A program made the translations under genes and the position numbers. A DNA stretch of 23,973 bases from a virus, in the IMG/VR virus record IMGVR_UViG_3300020055_000156, positions 1 to 23,973 of that record. The stretch is one strand, 5' to 3'. Position 1 is the first letter of the stretch, and each line of letters starts with the position of its first letter. The notes beneath the pieces are model-generated. The model did not search any database, was not told where the DNA came from, and was given only the letters and a program-made list of their open reading frames with translations. Of the stretch, positions 1 through 9,111 are shown in pieces.

Positions 1-1
1 A

Positions 2-64
2 GTTAGTGCTACAAATCCGTTTAATGCTTCAGGTCGTATTACATGGTCAGAATCACAAGCATAA
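2..64 (+). CDS. 3' end of an upstream protein (partial)
   Basis: The window opens inside a reading frame that gives a 20-residue tail ending in RITWSESQA and stops with TAA at 62-64. The stop lies 18 bases before the start of the large fibre gene, a spacing normal for this genome. Too little is left to name the product. Its position just upstream of fibre genes suggests a virion or fibre protein, but that is only context. Another frame cannot be excluded on 64 bases. Confidence 0.45.
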   Translation, partial: VSATNPFNASGRITWSESQA

Positions 65-82
65 TAATTATTAGGAATATTA

Positions 83-3000
83 ATGGCAGAGTCTAGAAAT
101 AAAAAATTAATGAGGTCGTTGAGAAACTCGTTTCTCGACAATCAAATAGAAGAAGATGGTGATTTAGTACCTAATATTATTTTAGATACAACACCTCAAC
201 TTGGTGGTAATCTAGACTTAAATGGTTTTAATATTACTGGTTCAGGTGCTATTGATATTACTGGTGCAATTAATCCAGTATATGCACAATTTGTTTATAC
301 TGCAACTGCAAATCAATCTACATTTTCTGGTGCTGATGATAATAATGCAACATTAGCTTATGTTGCTCAAAAAGTTTTAGTTTTTCAAAATGGTGTTTTA
401 CTTGCAGATACAGATGACTATACTGCAACAAACGGAACATCTATTCAATTACAATCAGGTGCATTAGTAAACGATACAATTCAAATTGTTGCATTATCTA
501 GTTCTGGTGGTGGAGGTGGTGGTTCTGTTGATTTAAGTGCAGTTGCACAAGACATTATACCAGATGCAGATAATACTTACGATTTAGGTTCTTCATCAAA
601 ACAATGGGCAGAATTACATTTAGCAGGTGGAACATTCTTTCTTGGTGGTGCTCGTATGCAAACAGACCCAACAACTGGTGCGATTGCATTTATTCCTAAA
701 GCAACTGCAAGTGTACCAAATCCAAAAGGAATTGTTTTATCACAAGATGGTAAATTAAAACCAGTAGACACTACTGGTGGTTCAGTTTCTAGTTCAGATT
801 TTCAAGATGCAGCTAATAGTGATAATTCAACACCATCAACTGCATCATATACAAACGCAAGTGATTTACCTTTAACTGGTGTTACTGCTGGAACAACTGC
901 ATTTGTTTCTGCAACAAATAGATTATATCTATTTACTGGAACTGGTTGGTATAACATTGCACTTGTAAATAACAGTCCAACAATTACAACAGGTTCACCT
1001 GCTACTGTTACATTAAACACAAATGGTACTGCAACAGTATTAACTTTAGTTGCAACAGACCCTGAAGAAGTTCCAATCACTTGGAGTTATGCAGTTACAG
1101 GTGGCAGTTTAACAAATGGTGGTGGTGCAACTGCAACAGTTACTCAATCAAACAATGTATTTACAATAACACCAACAACTACTGAAGCTTATGCAGGAAC
1201 ATTTTCATTAACATTTAGTGCAAGTGATGGTGTTAACACAGCAACATCAACTGGTGTATTTACTTTAGCATTTGCATTTACTGACACAAACTTTGCAAGT
1301 GTTGTTGCATTTTATGATGGTAGTGGTGTTGCTGGTACGCATAGTAGTGCATCATTTACAGATAATAGTTCTAACAATTTTACTGTAACTTCAACTGGTA
1401 CAACTAAACAAATATCGACAAGTCCATATTATCTTCCAACTGGTTATCGTTCTGTATATTTTGACGGTAGTAATGATGATATAAGATATACATCTTCAGG
1501 AGTTATACCTCAACCTATGGAATGGTTAGATGGTGCAAGTGATTATGGTACTTACGAATTATTTGTTAAATTAGATGGTACTCAAATAACACCATCACAA
1601 ACATATACTCCGGCCTCTTTTGGTTGTATTGGTGGTACATACATAAACTTTGGTGTTACAAACACAGGTGCATTAAGATATTATTGGTGGACTGGTGGTT
1701 CAAATTATGTAGATTCTACAACTACATTATCACCAAACACATGGAATCATATTGCACTAGTAAGAGATTCTACAACTATAAAATTTTATATAAATGGTTC
1801 ATTAGATGCTACAACACAAACTAATTATGCTGGCGTTTCGTGGGCAACTGGTGCTACTGGTGAAGTTCTTTACATAGGTAGAGGTCATGCTTCAGCAGAT
1901 GCTGATGGTATGTTTAAAGGTCATATTTCAAATTTAAGAAGTAGTGATATTGCAAGATATAGTGGTTCTTCATATACAGTTCCAACATCACCATTTACTT
2001 CAGATGCAAATACATTATTATTAACTTGTAATGATTTAATAATTGCAGACAAAAGTAGCAACGCATATTCATTAACATTAAATGATATACCAAAAGTAAG
2101 AAGTTATTATCCTGATGATATAACAGGAATGACTACTGAATATCAACCTAGTTCGCAAGGTGGTTCTGCATATTTTGCCAATAGTGGTACTCAATATTTG
2201 ACTGTGGGTAGTGCAGGAGATTTTGCTACTGGAACTGGTGAATTTTGTTTTGAGATTTGGTTTAAACAAGATGTGGCATTTGCAGACTATAAAGACATCT
2301 GGAGTACATATGATGGTTCTAATGGTAATTTTGTACACACACGATCAAATCAAACTGTTATTTGGGGATCAGAAGGTACAATTCGTATCACCAGTAATGA
2401 TCTAATAAAACTTAATACTTGGTATCATTTAGCAATAGTTAGAGATTCAGGTGGTGTCATTAAAATGTATCTTAATGGAAAAGCTCAAACTCAAACTTAT
2501 ACTCGTTCTACTGATATACCACACACAACCAATCCATTGACATTGGGTTATCTTGCTGGATTTACCAGACCTTGGGGTGGTTATTTATCAGACTTTAGAT
2601 TTGTCAAAGGATCAGCAGTTTACACATCAGACTTTACACCACCAACTACACCATTGTCTGCTATCACTAATACTGAATGTTTATTAAAATTTGGTGGTTA
2701 TCCTTTATTTGAAAGAACAGGAAAAGAGTATCTTACTACTTTCAATGGTAATTCAGAAATTACTGATGCAAATTATGTACATTTAAGATATGCTTCTTTT
2801 TATGATGGTAGTGGTGATTATCATACAATATCAAGTAACTCTAATCGTGCAATAGCTACTAATCAAGACTTTACTATAGAAACATGGATAAAAGTAAATG
2901 CGTTTACACAATATGGTCATTTTGCAACAACTTATAATAATGTTGGTGATGATGAAGATTATTTCTTCAGATTAAATAATACTGCACAATCATGGCAATT

Positions 3001-3985
3001 TCAATTAGGTTCTCAAAATTCTATAGCAGTAAATTCATCAACAAATTTAATTCAACATAAATGGCATCATCTTGCAGTTACAAGAAGTAGTGGAACAGTT
3101 TATTTGTGGCAAGATGGTGTTCAAGTTGGTTCTGCTTCTGATACACAAGCATTAAATGATAATACAGTATATCTTGGACAAGCAATCAACGGTTATCCTT
3201 TAAATGCATATATGTCAGATTTTAGAGTTGTTGTAGGAACAGCAGTTTATACATCTGCATTTACACCACCAACTTTAGCATTAACTGCTATAAGTGGTAC
3301 TCAAATGTTAATAACAAGTTCTGCATCTACTGTTGCAGATGCAAGTTCAAATGCAGCTACTGTAACTGCTAATGGTACTGTAAGTTTAACAAAAGAAGTT
3401 GACCATCATACAAACATGACATTCCCTGATGATGTTACTGGAACTTTAAAATTTAGAGGTGATACCGATTATATAACTGTTACAAATCATGAAGCGATGA
3501 ATTTAAGAGATCAAGATTTTACTATTGATTTCTGGTTCAAACGAGATGCAGTTAATAGTGGAACATATGGTGATACATTTATTTGTAATGTTACTGGTAC
3601 TGGTGCAATTGCACTTGCAATCAATCCATCAGGTTATACAGGTGTATCTTATAGAAATACAGTTAGTGGAAGTTGGACAAAAGTAGGAACAGACCCAGGC
3701 GATACATACGGTAGTGTTCAAGTTGGTTTAAATAAATGGACACATTATGCAGTTGTAAGAACAGGAACAACTGGTTATCAATTTGTCAATGGTGTTCTCG
3801 CAGAAACATTTACATTTACTGGAACTATAACTGATTGGAATGGTGGTATGCACTTTAGTCATTGGCATGATGGTTATACTAGAGGCCTTATTGGAGAAAT
3901 CTTTGGATTTAGAATAACAACAGGTGTTGCAAGATATACTTCAGCGTTTAGTGTTCCAACAGAACCGCCTGGAAGAAGGAATTAA
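83..3985 (+). CDS. large tail-fibre-like protein with four LamG/concanavalin A-like modules
   Basis: A 1300-residue protein, probably a virion fibre or adhesin that binds glycans on the host surface. Residues about 35-66 carry the phage fibre motif DTTPQLGGNLDLNG. Residues about 66-140 form a beta module (VFQNGVLLADTDDYTATNG), followed by a glycine run and a DLGSSSKQWAELHL module near 165-185. Residues about 298-400 look like a cadherin/Ig-type domain (TLVATDPEEVPITWSY, then LTFSASDGVN). Four divergent LamG-type modules follow, each marked by a W-x-H-x-A-x-x-R strand and an NG or DG turn: TWNHIALVR (about 552), TWYHLAIVR (about 778), KWHHLAVTR (about 992), KWTHYAVVR (about 1218). Each ends with a similar linker such as SDFRFVKGSAVYTSDFTPP. 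There is no enzymatic motif. The ATG at 83 follows a TAGGAA ribosome site. Virion location and glycan binding are inferred from fold and context. Confidence 0.85.
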   Translation: MAESRNKKLMRSLRNSFLDNQIEEDGDLVPNIILDTTPQLGGNLDLNGFNITGSGAIDITGAINPVYAQFVYTATANQSTFSGADDNNATLAYVAQKVLVFQNGVLLADTDDYTATNGTSIQLQSGALVNDTIQIVALSSSGGGGGGSVDLSAVAQDIIPDADNTYDLGSSSKQWAELHLAGGTFFLGGARMQTDPTTGAIAFIPKATASVPNPKGIVLSQDGKLKPVDTTGGSVSSSDFQDAANSDNSTPSTASYTNASDLPLTGVTAGTTAFVSATNRLYLFTGTGWYNIALVNNSPTITTGSPATVTLNTNGTATVLTLVATDPEEVPITWSYAVTGGSLTNGGGATATVTQSNNVFTITPTTTEAYAGTFSLTFSASDGVNTATSTGVFTLAFAFTDTNFASVVAFYDGSGVAGTHSSASFTDNSSNNFTVTSTGTTKQISTSPYYLPTGYRSVYFDGSNDDIRYTSSGVIPQPMEWLDGASDYGTYELFVKLDGTQITPSQTYTPASFGCIGGTYINFGVTNTGALRYYWWTGGSNYVDSTTTLSPNTWNHIALVRDSTTIKFYINGSLDATTQTNYAGVSWATGATGEVLYIGRGHASADADGMFKGHISNLRSSDIARYSGSSYTVPTSPFTSDANTLLLTCNDLIIADKSSNAYSLTLNDIPKVRSYYPDDITGMTTEYQPSSQGGSAYFANSGTQYLTVGSAGDFATGTGEFCFEIWFKQDVAFADYKDIWSTYDGSNGNFVHTRSNQTVIWGSEGTIRITSNDLIKLNTWYHLAIVRDSGGVIKMYLNGKAQTQTYTRSTDIPHTTNPLTLGYLAGFTRPWGGYLSDFRFVKGSAVYTSDFTPPTTPLSAITNTECLLKFGGYPLFERTGKEYLTTFNGNSEITDANYVHLRYASFYDGSGDYHTISSNSNRAIATNQDFTIETWIKVNAFTQYGHFATTYNNVGDDEDYFFRLNNTAQSWQFQLGSQNSIAVNSSTNLIQHKWHHLAVTRSSGTVYLWQDGVQVGSASDTQALNDNTVYLGQAINGYPLNAYMSDFRVVVGTAVYTSAFTPPTLALTAISGTQMLITSSASTVADASSNAATVTANGTVSLTKEVDHHTNMTFPDDVTGTLKFRGDTDYITVTNHEAMNLRDQDFTIDFWFKRDAVNSGTYGDTFICNVTGTGAIALAINPSGYTGVSYRNTVSGSWTKVGTDPGDTYGSVQVGLNKWTHYAVVRTGTTGYQFVNGVLAETFTFTGTITDWNGGMHFSHWHDGYTRGLIGEIFGFRITTGVARYTSAFSVPTEPPGRRN
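184..216 (+). repeat. 33-bp direct repeat, copy 1 (fibre anchor motif)
   Basis: These 33 bases are identical to 4093-4125 in the next gene. They encode the DTTPQLGGNLD motif near the N-terminus of both fibre-like proteins. Flanking sequence diverges on both sides. The repeat is either recent recombination between the two genes or strong conservation of a virion-attachment motif. Confidence 0.9.
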
Positions 3986-3988
3986 TAA

Positions 3989-5998
3989 ATGGCAGAAACA
4001 AGAAATAAAAATATAGTAAAAGCTATAAGTAATGCATTAGTTCTAGGAGAGATAGACACTACTGGTAATATTGCTGGTGGTGATTTAGATGCAGATACAA
4101 CACCTCAACTTGGTGGTAATCTAGATATTAATGGTAACGATATTATTTCTCTTGCTGGTGCGAACATTGATATCTTACCACATACTTCAGGTAAGATAAA
4201 TTTAGATGGTGATGGAAGTACAAGTGGTGTTAGTGTAACAGATGGTCTTATTGAAATGCGAACATCTACTGGTAGTGTTGCGGCTATTGATATGTATTGT
4301 GAAGTTAGTAATGCACACAAAGTTACAATTAAACCACCACCTCATGCAGATTATAGTGGTAATGTAACTTTTCAACTTCCATCAAGTAATGGTACTAGTG
4401 GTTATCTTTTACAAACAGATGGTAATGGTGTAACAAGTTGGGCAGCTGCTGGTGTTACTGGATTTGATTCTGCCGATAATACATCATCACCTAACAATAC
4501 TATAAATGCAGCTTCTCTTACAGTAAATTCATCATCAACAGATGCAGATTTTGTTATTGAACCAAAAGGTGCTGGTGCGATTTTATCTCACATACCTGGC
4601 GGTGATGCCGCTACTGGTAATAAACGAGGTGCATTTGCAATAGATTTACAACTCAATAGAACAGATGGTACTCCTGCGGCTGGAAATGTTCCATCAGCAT
4701 ATGGTGCTACTATTATTGCTGGTTATGATAATAAAATAGCTGCTAGTGGTTCTGGAACAGACAATTCTAATAGTGCAACTGTTAGTAGAGGTGCAATAAT
4801 CGCTTCTACTGGTAGTACAGTTACAAGTGCTTCATCAGGTACTCAATATCAAATAAAAGAAGCTATAATAATTGGTTCAAAAGATAGTAGTCTTACATCA
4901 ACTGGTGCAACATCTTATCAATCTATAATAGCAGGTGGTTCAGTTCATACAATTAACGGTCACGATAGAGGTGGAATTTTCTCTGGTAGACAAAACACTC
5001 TAGGTAATGGTGATTATAGTACCATAGTAGGTGGTTATTTACACAATGTTAATGGTAGTTATAATAACGCCACAGCTGGTTATGACCATCAAATAGATTC
5101 TACAGCCATTTACTCATCCATAAATGCTGGTTATTTCAATGAAATAGAAGGTGATTATACTTTCATAGGTGGTGGATATTCTCACTTTATTGATGACGGT
5201 TGTCAATATGGTGCAATAGTTGGTGGTTATAATCATACTTTAGACGGCGATTATGCTGGAATGTTTGCTGGTAGAGATAACGCTATGACATCTACTAATT
5301 CTCAATATAGTGTAATATTAGGTGGTTATGCATTATCAATAGCAGGAAATTATTCAGCTATACTTTCTGGTGTTTTAAGTGAAGTTACTGGTAATCAAGC
5401 AGCAATTGTTGGTGGTTATGACAATCATGTTTCTGACCATTACTCTGTTGTTATTGGTGGTAGAGATAACGATATAGATGGCCAAGGTTCTGTTGCTCTT
5501 GGTGGACATCATGGTTATGATCATGGAAAAAATGCTAGTGTTATAATGCCTGCTGGTATTTTTGATAATTCTTGGGATGATGGTGAAGCACAACAAAAAT
5601 ACAATACTGTAGCACATGAAACAACTGATGCAACACAAACTGCATTAAATACTCACGCTGGTGATCTTACCGTTGGCAGTTCTTATTTTGCAGGTTCTTT
5701 AAATTCAAACGGCGCTTCTTTATTCAAAATAACTCTTATTGCAAATGTAACAGGTGGTGGTGATACAAAAGCATGGACATTTGAAGGTGTTTTTAAAAAA
5801 GGTTCTTTAGCTTCTTCTGTTGCATTTGTAGGAACACCTGTAAAAAATGTCATAGCATCAGATACAGGTGCATCATCTTGGGATGCTGATGTTCAAGTAA
5901 ATACTACTTATGGTGGTGTAGAAGTGGCTTGCACAGGTGCGGCTTCGACAACAATTCGTTGGGTTGCTCAAATATCACAGACACAAGTTGCATTTTAA
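3989..5998 (+). CDS. fibre-like virion protein with YadA-type beta-roll repeats
   Basis: A 669-residue protein whose N-terminus (MAETRNKN, then DTTPQLGGNLDING) matches the start of the preceding fibre gene, so both probably attach to the virion in the same way. Residues about 100-150 hold a common phage fibre module (VTFQLPSSNGTSGYLLQTDG), and about 185-225 another (DFVIEPKGAGAIL, then NKRGAFAIDLQ). From about 311 to 505 there are at least ten imperfect repeats of the type GGYxHxxxGDYSxIxGG, resembling the left-handed beta-roll of YadA-type trimeric adhesin heads. The last 110 residues look like a beta-sandwich. The gene starts three bases after the upstream stop. Host-receptor binding is inferred from fold. 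It could instead be a capsid or whisker decoration. Confidence 0.8.
   Translation: MAETRNKNIVKAISNALVLGEIDTTGNIAGGDLDADTTPQLGGNLDINGNDIISLAGANIDILPHTSGKINLDGDGSTSGVSVTDGLIEMRTSTGSVAAIDMYCEVSNAHKVTIKPPPHADYSGNVTFQLPSSNGTSGYLLQTDGNGVTSWAAAGVTGFDSADNTSSPNNTINAASLTVNSSSTDADFVIEPKGAGAILSHIPGGDAATGNKRGAFAIDLQLNRTDGTPAAGNVPSAYGATIIAGYDNKIAASGSGTDNSNSATVSRGAIIASTGSTVTSASSGTQYQIKEAIIIGSKDSSLTSTGATSYQSIIAGGSVHTINGHDRGGIFSGRQNTLGNGDYSTIVGGYLHNVNGSYNNATAGYDHQIDSTAIYSSINAGYFNEIEGDYTFIGGGYSHFIDDGCQYGAIVGGYNHTLDGDYAGMFAGRDNAMTSTNSQYSVILGGYALSIAGNYSAILSGVLSEVTGNQAAIVGGYDNHVSDHYSVVIGGRDNDIDGQGSVALGGHHGYDHGKNASVIMPAGIFDNSWDDGEAQQKYNTVAHETTDATQTALNTHAGDLTVGSSYFAGSLNSNGASLFKITLIANVTGGGDTKAWTFEGVFKKGSLASSVAFVGTPVKNVIASDTGASSWDADVQVNTTYGGVEVACTGAASTTIRWVAQISQTQVAF
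4093..4125 (+). repeat. 33-bp direct repeat, copy 2 (fibre anchor motif)
   Basis: Perfect copy of 184-216, in the same frame and at a comparable place in the protein. See copy 1. Confidence 0.9.
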
Positions 5999-6016
5999 TT
6001 AAAAGGAAAATAAATA

Positions 6017-6310
6017 ATGGCAATACAATTAAACTTAACAGCAGAAAATACTAAATTAAATGTTCCATTGAATTCAGTATATGCAAGAATATCTAGTTTA
6101 AGAGGAAACAAAACAACATTTGAGTACAATGTTCAAGTGTTTATAAATGAAACATCAGCAAATCCAGGCGAGGGTTTAAGAACCTCAAGACCAATTAGAG
6201 TTGATAGTTTTAGTTTTCCAATAACAGATATTGACAATACAAATATAATGGAATTTTGTTATAATCATTTGAAAACGCAAACTTTATACACAGAGGGAGT
6301 TGATGTGTAA
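6017..6310 (+). CDS. small protein of unknown function in the fibre cluster
   Basis: 97 residues, not recognised. It has alternating polar and hydrophobic segments suggesting beta structure (VYARISSLRG, FEYNVQVFINE), no signal peptide and no membrane segment. The ATG at 6017 has an AAAAGGAAA ribosome site about ten bases upstream. Its TAA shares one base with the ATG of the next gene (TAATG), so the two are probably translationally coupled. Position between fibre genes and the neck genes suggests a minor virion or fibre-assembly protein; this is context only. Confidence 0.7.
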   Translation: MAIQLNLTAENTKLNVPLNSVYARISSLRGNKTTFEYNVQVFINETSANPGEGLRTSRPIRVDSFSFPITDIDNTNIMEFCYNHLKTQTLYTEGVDV

Positions 6311-6570
6311 TGACTATTCATTTAAAACATCAAAATGCAGGAGATGTAATTTTACAAACTGATGCAGATGGTAATTTACAGATAAATCCAGATAATACAA
6401 ATGGAATAGGATCAGTAATTAGTTCAGGTGTATTGTATGAACACGCACACACAATTAGTTCAGCATATTCAATATCAAGTGGAAATAATGCAATGAGTGC
6501 TGGGCCTATCACGGTTGCAACAGGCGGTAGTGTTACAGTACCCACAGGCTCTGCATGGACAGTAGTGTAA
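6310..6570 (+). CDS. small fibre-type structural protein
   Basis: 86 residues. The C-terminal half (SSGNNAMSAGPITVATGG, then VTVPTGSAWTVV) is a glycine/threonine-rich module often found at the C-terminus of marine phage fibre and structural proteins. The N-terminal half (GDVILQTDADGNLQINP) is also fibre-like. It may be a stand-alone fibre tip or a reduced remnant of a longer fibre. It overlaps the preceding gene by one base and ends four bases before the late promoter of gp13, so it closes the fibre-side transcription unit. Its exact role is unknown. Confidence 0.7.
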   Translation: MTIHLKHQNAGDVILQTDADGNLQINPDNTNGIGSVISSGVLYEHAHTISSAYSISSGNNAMSAGPITVATGGSVTVPTGSAWTVV

Positions 6571-6573
6571 TAT

Positions 6574-6581
6574 TATAAATA
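6574..6581 (+). promoter_or_regulatory. T4-type late promoter octamer before gp13
   Basis: Perfect TATAAATA in the 31-base gap before gp13. With T4 spacing (octamer at -13 to -6) transcription would start near 6587, giving a 15-base leader that contains the AAAAGGA ribosome site. Octamers of this kind also arise by chance in such AT-rich DNA, so the intergenic position is the main support. Confidence 0.75.
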
Positions 6582-6601
6582 GAATTAAAAGGAAAAATTA
6601 A

Positions 6602-7414
6602 ATGGCTACTCCAAACACAAGAGATACATTTAAAGAATATTGTTTAAGAGCATTAGGGAAACCTGTAATTGAAATAAATGTAGACCCAGATCAGATAGAC
6701 GATAGAATAGACGAAGCGTTACAATACTTTGCACAATATCACTATGATGGTATTGAGAGAATGTATCTTAAATATCAAATAACATCTGCTGACATTACAC
6801 GAGCTCGTTCTAATAACAACTTAACTCAAGTTACTGATGTTGATAGTTCAACAACTGCAACATGGAAAGAAGCAAAGAATTATATACCTATTCCATCAGC
6901 AGTTATGTCTGTTGTAAAAGTTTTTCCTTTTACAGATAAAGGTATGCAAAACTTATTTGATGTTAGATATCAATTAAGATTAAATGATTTATATGACTTC
7001 AGTTCGACATCTGTTTTACACTATCAGATGACAATGCAACATTTAGATTTTTTAGACCATATTCTAGTAGGTGAAATACCAATAAGACATAATCAACATC
7101 AAAATAGATTATATCTTGACATGGACTGGCAGACAGTATCTGCTGATGAATATATTGTAATAGAATGTTATAGAAATTTAGACCCTGCTACATACACAGA
7201 TGTATGGAATGATATTTTCTTAAAGAAGTATGCAACTCAATTAATTAAAAAACAATGGGGTGCAAACTTATCTAAATTCCAAGGTGTGCAAATGTTAGGT
7301 GGTGTTGTTCTGAACGGTGAACAGATTTATACTCAAGCTCAAGAAGAATTAAATAAACTAGAAGAACAAATGCAACTCGCATATGAGTTACCACCAATGC
7401 ACATGATTGGATAA
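6602..7414 (+). CDS. 13: neck protein gp13 (head completion)
   Basis: 270 residues, somewhat shorter than T4 gp13 (about 309). In T4, gp13 and gp14 form the neck collar that closes the DNA-filled head and receives the tail. The N-terminus (TRDTFKEYCLRALGKPVIE, then DQIDDRIDEALQYFAQYHYDG) is the characteristic start of gp13 homologues in marine T4-like phages. The middle has the pattern VVKVFPFTDKG. Near the C-terminus is KKYATQLIKKQWGANLSKF, matching the conserved helix of the family. The gene begins a tight block with gp14, gp15 and gp16 in T4 order and has its own late promoter. The ATG at 6602 follows AAAAGGAAAAA. Confidence 0.92.
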   Translation: MATPNTRDTFKEYCLRALGKPVIEINVDPDQIDDRIDEALQYFAQYHYDGIERMYLKYQITSADITRARSNNNLTQVTDVDSSTTATWKEAKNYIPIPSAVMSVVKVFPFTDKGMQNLFDVRYQLRLNDLYDFSSTSVLHYQMTMQHLDFLDHILVGEIPIRHNQHQNRLYLDMDWQTVSADEYIVIECYRNLDPATYTDVWNDIFLKKYATQLIKKQWGANLSKFQGVQMLGGVVLNGEQIYTQAQEELNKLEEQMQLAYELPPMHMIG

Positions 7415-7418
7415 TTAA

Positions 7419-8285
7419 ATGCCTACTAATGTATATTTCGACACAGGTACAAAACCAGAACAAGCACTCTATGAAGATTTAATCATAGAACAGCTTCGTA
7501 TCTATGGGCAAGATGTTTACTATATTCCTAGAAACATGAATAGTGAAGATAAAGTATTTGGTGAAGATGAATCATCTTCATTTGATGACGCATACCTGAT
7601 TGAAATGTATATGGAAAATGTAGATGGTTATGAGGGAGAGAAAGAATTAATGTCTAAATTTGGTTTAGACATAAAAGATGATGCAACATTTGTTGTTGCA
7701 AGAAGAAGATGGGAACAATTCGTTTCAGTTGATAATAATTTAATTGTATCTTCAAGACCAAACGAAGGTGATTTAATTTATTTTCCAAAAGCCTCAAAGA
7801 TGTTTGAGATTACTTTTGTAGACCATGATGACCCATTTTACCAAGTACATAACTTACCAACATATAAATTAAAGTGTAAGACATTTGAGTATGGTTCTGA
7901 ACAGATTGATACTGGTATTGCAGAAGTTGATGCAATAGAAACTGATAATAGTTTAGATCAACTTGCACATCAAGTAACATTAGAACAAACAACATTTACT
8001 GAAGAATTTAGATTAGAAAGTGGAGAAGGTTTACTTGTATTAGATGGAACAAATCCAATAGGTGCAGATACTGGTGATAATTTAATTACAGAAACACAAA
8101 CACATAATGGTTCTTTATTATTAGAAAATCCAGTAGAAGGTGCAGACGCATCATATATAATATTAGAATCTTATGTTCTTGATTCGATAGATGAAAGAGC
8201 ACAAAATGATTTATATTCAACATTAGATGATAATGTTTTAGATTTTTCTGAAACAAACCCATTTGGAGATGCAGGGATAGATTGA
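7419..8285 (+). CDS. 14: neck protein gp14
   Basis: 288 residues; T4 gp14 is 256. It partners gp13 in the neck. The start PTNVYFDTGTKPEQALYED and the segment YGQDVYYIPRNM are typical of gp14 homologues. An acidic stretch (FGEDESSSFDDAYLIEMYME) and VVARRRWEQFV follow, and FPKASKMFEITFVDHDDPFY is a well-conserved family patch. The C-terminal third is acidic and repetitive (LLVLDGT, LLLENPVEG, YIILESY); this extension probably accounts for the extra length relative to T4. It starts four bases after gp13 and its stop is one base before gp15. Confidence 0.9.
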   Translation: MPTNVYFDTGTKPEQALYEDLIIEQLRIYGQDVYYIPRNMNSEDKVFGEDESSSFDDAYLIEMYMENVDGYEGEKELMSKFGLDIKDDATFVVARRRWEQFVSVDNNLIVSSRPNEGDLIYFPKASKMFEITFVDHDDPFYQVHNLPTYKLKCKTFEYGSEQIDTGIAEVDAIETDNSLDQLAHQVTLEQTTFTEEFRLESGEGLLVLDGTNPIGADTGDNLITETQTHNGSLLLENPVEGADASYIILESYVLDSIDERAQNDLYSTLDDNVLDFSETNPFGDAGID

Positions 8286-8286
8286 T

Positions 8287-9111
8287 ATGATAGGACAATA
8301 TTTTTATAACGAAGCGACAAGAAATGTAGTAGTTGCATTTGGAACGCTTTTTAACAGAGTACAGATTGCAAAGAAAGATAGTTCTGGTAATGTAACACAG
8401 ACTATGAAAGTTCCATTAGCATATGGGCCTAAACAAAAATGGTTATCAAGACTACAGGAAGACCCAAACTTAAATAAAAAAGTTGCAGTAACATTACCAA
8501 GATTAGGTTTTGAAATATCTGGTATTGAATATGATACTGCAAGAAAATTAAATAAAATAATCAAAGTTAAGAAAAAAGTTGATGGTGTTGATTATGACCA
8601 ATTAAAGTCAGGATTTATGCCTGTTCCTTATAATATCAATTTTGAATTATATGTAATGGCAAAACAATCTGATGATGCACTACAAATCGTAGAACAAATA
8701 CTACCATATTTTCAACCAGAATATACTGTAACAATGAGAGAAGTTCCAGAGTTAGATATTATCAGAGATGTTCCTATTGTATTAAACAGTATCAACTATG
8801 AAGATAATTACGAGGGTGAATTTACAAGTAGAAGAGCTATAATTTATACAATGAGTTTTACTGCAAAGTATTTCCTATACGGCCCAATCACTTCTACAAA
8901 TGTTATTCGTAGTGTTCAAGTTGACCAGTATACAGATATGCCAGTTAATACACCAAAAAGAGAACAGAGATATACAGTTGAACCAGACCCAACAAATGTT
9001 TCACCTGCTGTGTTTGATCCTAATGATGATGATAACTTTGGATTTAATGAAACTGCATCATTCTTTGAAGATGCAAAAACATACAATCCAGTAACTGACG
9101 AAGATGAGTAA
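8287..9111 (+). CDS. 15: tail sheath stabilizer and completion protein gp15
   Basis: 274 residues, almost the same as T4 gp15 (272). In T4 gp15 caps the finished tail tube and sheath and forms the joint to the neck. Recognisable parts are the N-terminus YFYNEATRNVVVAFGTLFN, the patch VPLAYGPKQKWLSRLQEDP, TLPRLGFEISGIEYD, and the mid region VPYNINFELYVMAKQSDDA. The remaining 70 residues end in an acidic tail (FDPNDDDNFGFNE). Its last eight bases overlap the start of gp16, which suggests coupled translation. Confidence 0.93.
   Translation: MIGQYFYNEATRNVVVAFGTLFNRVQIAKKDSSGNVTQTMKVPLAYGPKQKWLSRLQEDPNLNKKVAVTLPRLGFEISGIEYDTARKLNKIIKVKKKVDGVDYDQLKSGFMPVPYNINFELYVMAKQSDDALQIVEQILPYFQPEYTVTMREVPELDIIRDVPIVLNSINYEDNYEGEFTSRRAIIYTMSFTAKYFLYGPITSTNVIRSVQVDQYTDMPVNTPKREQRYTVEPDPTNVSPAVFDPNDDDNFGFNETASFFEDAKTYNPVTDEDE

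Noticed and set aside
6009-6016. AATAAATA as a late promoter before the 97-residue gene
   Set aside because: It lies between the ribosome site and the ATG, so a transcript started from it would lose its translation start.
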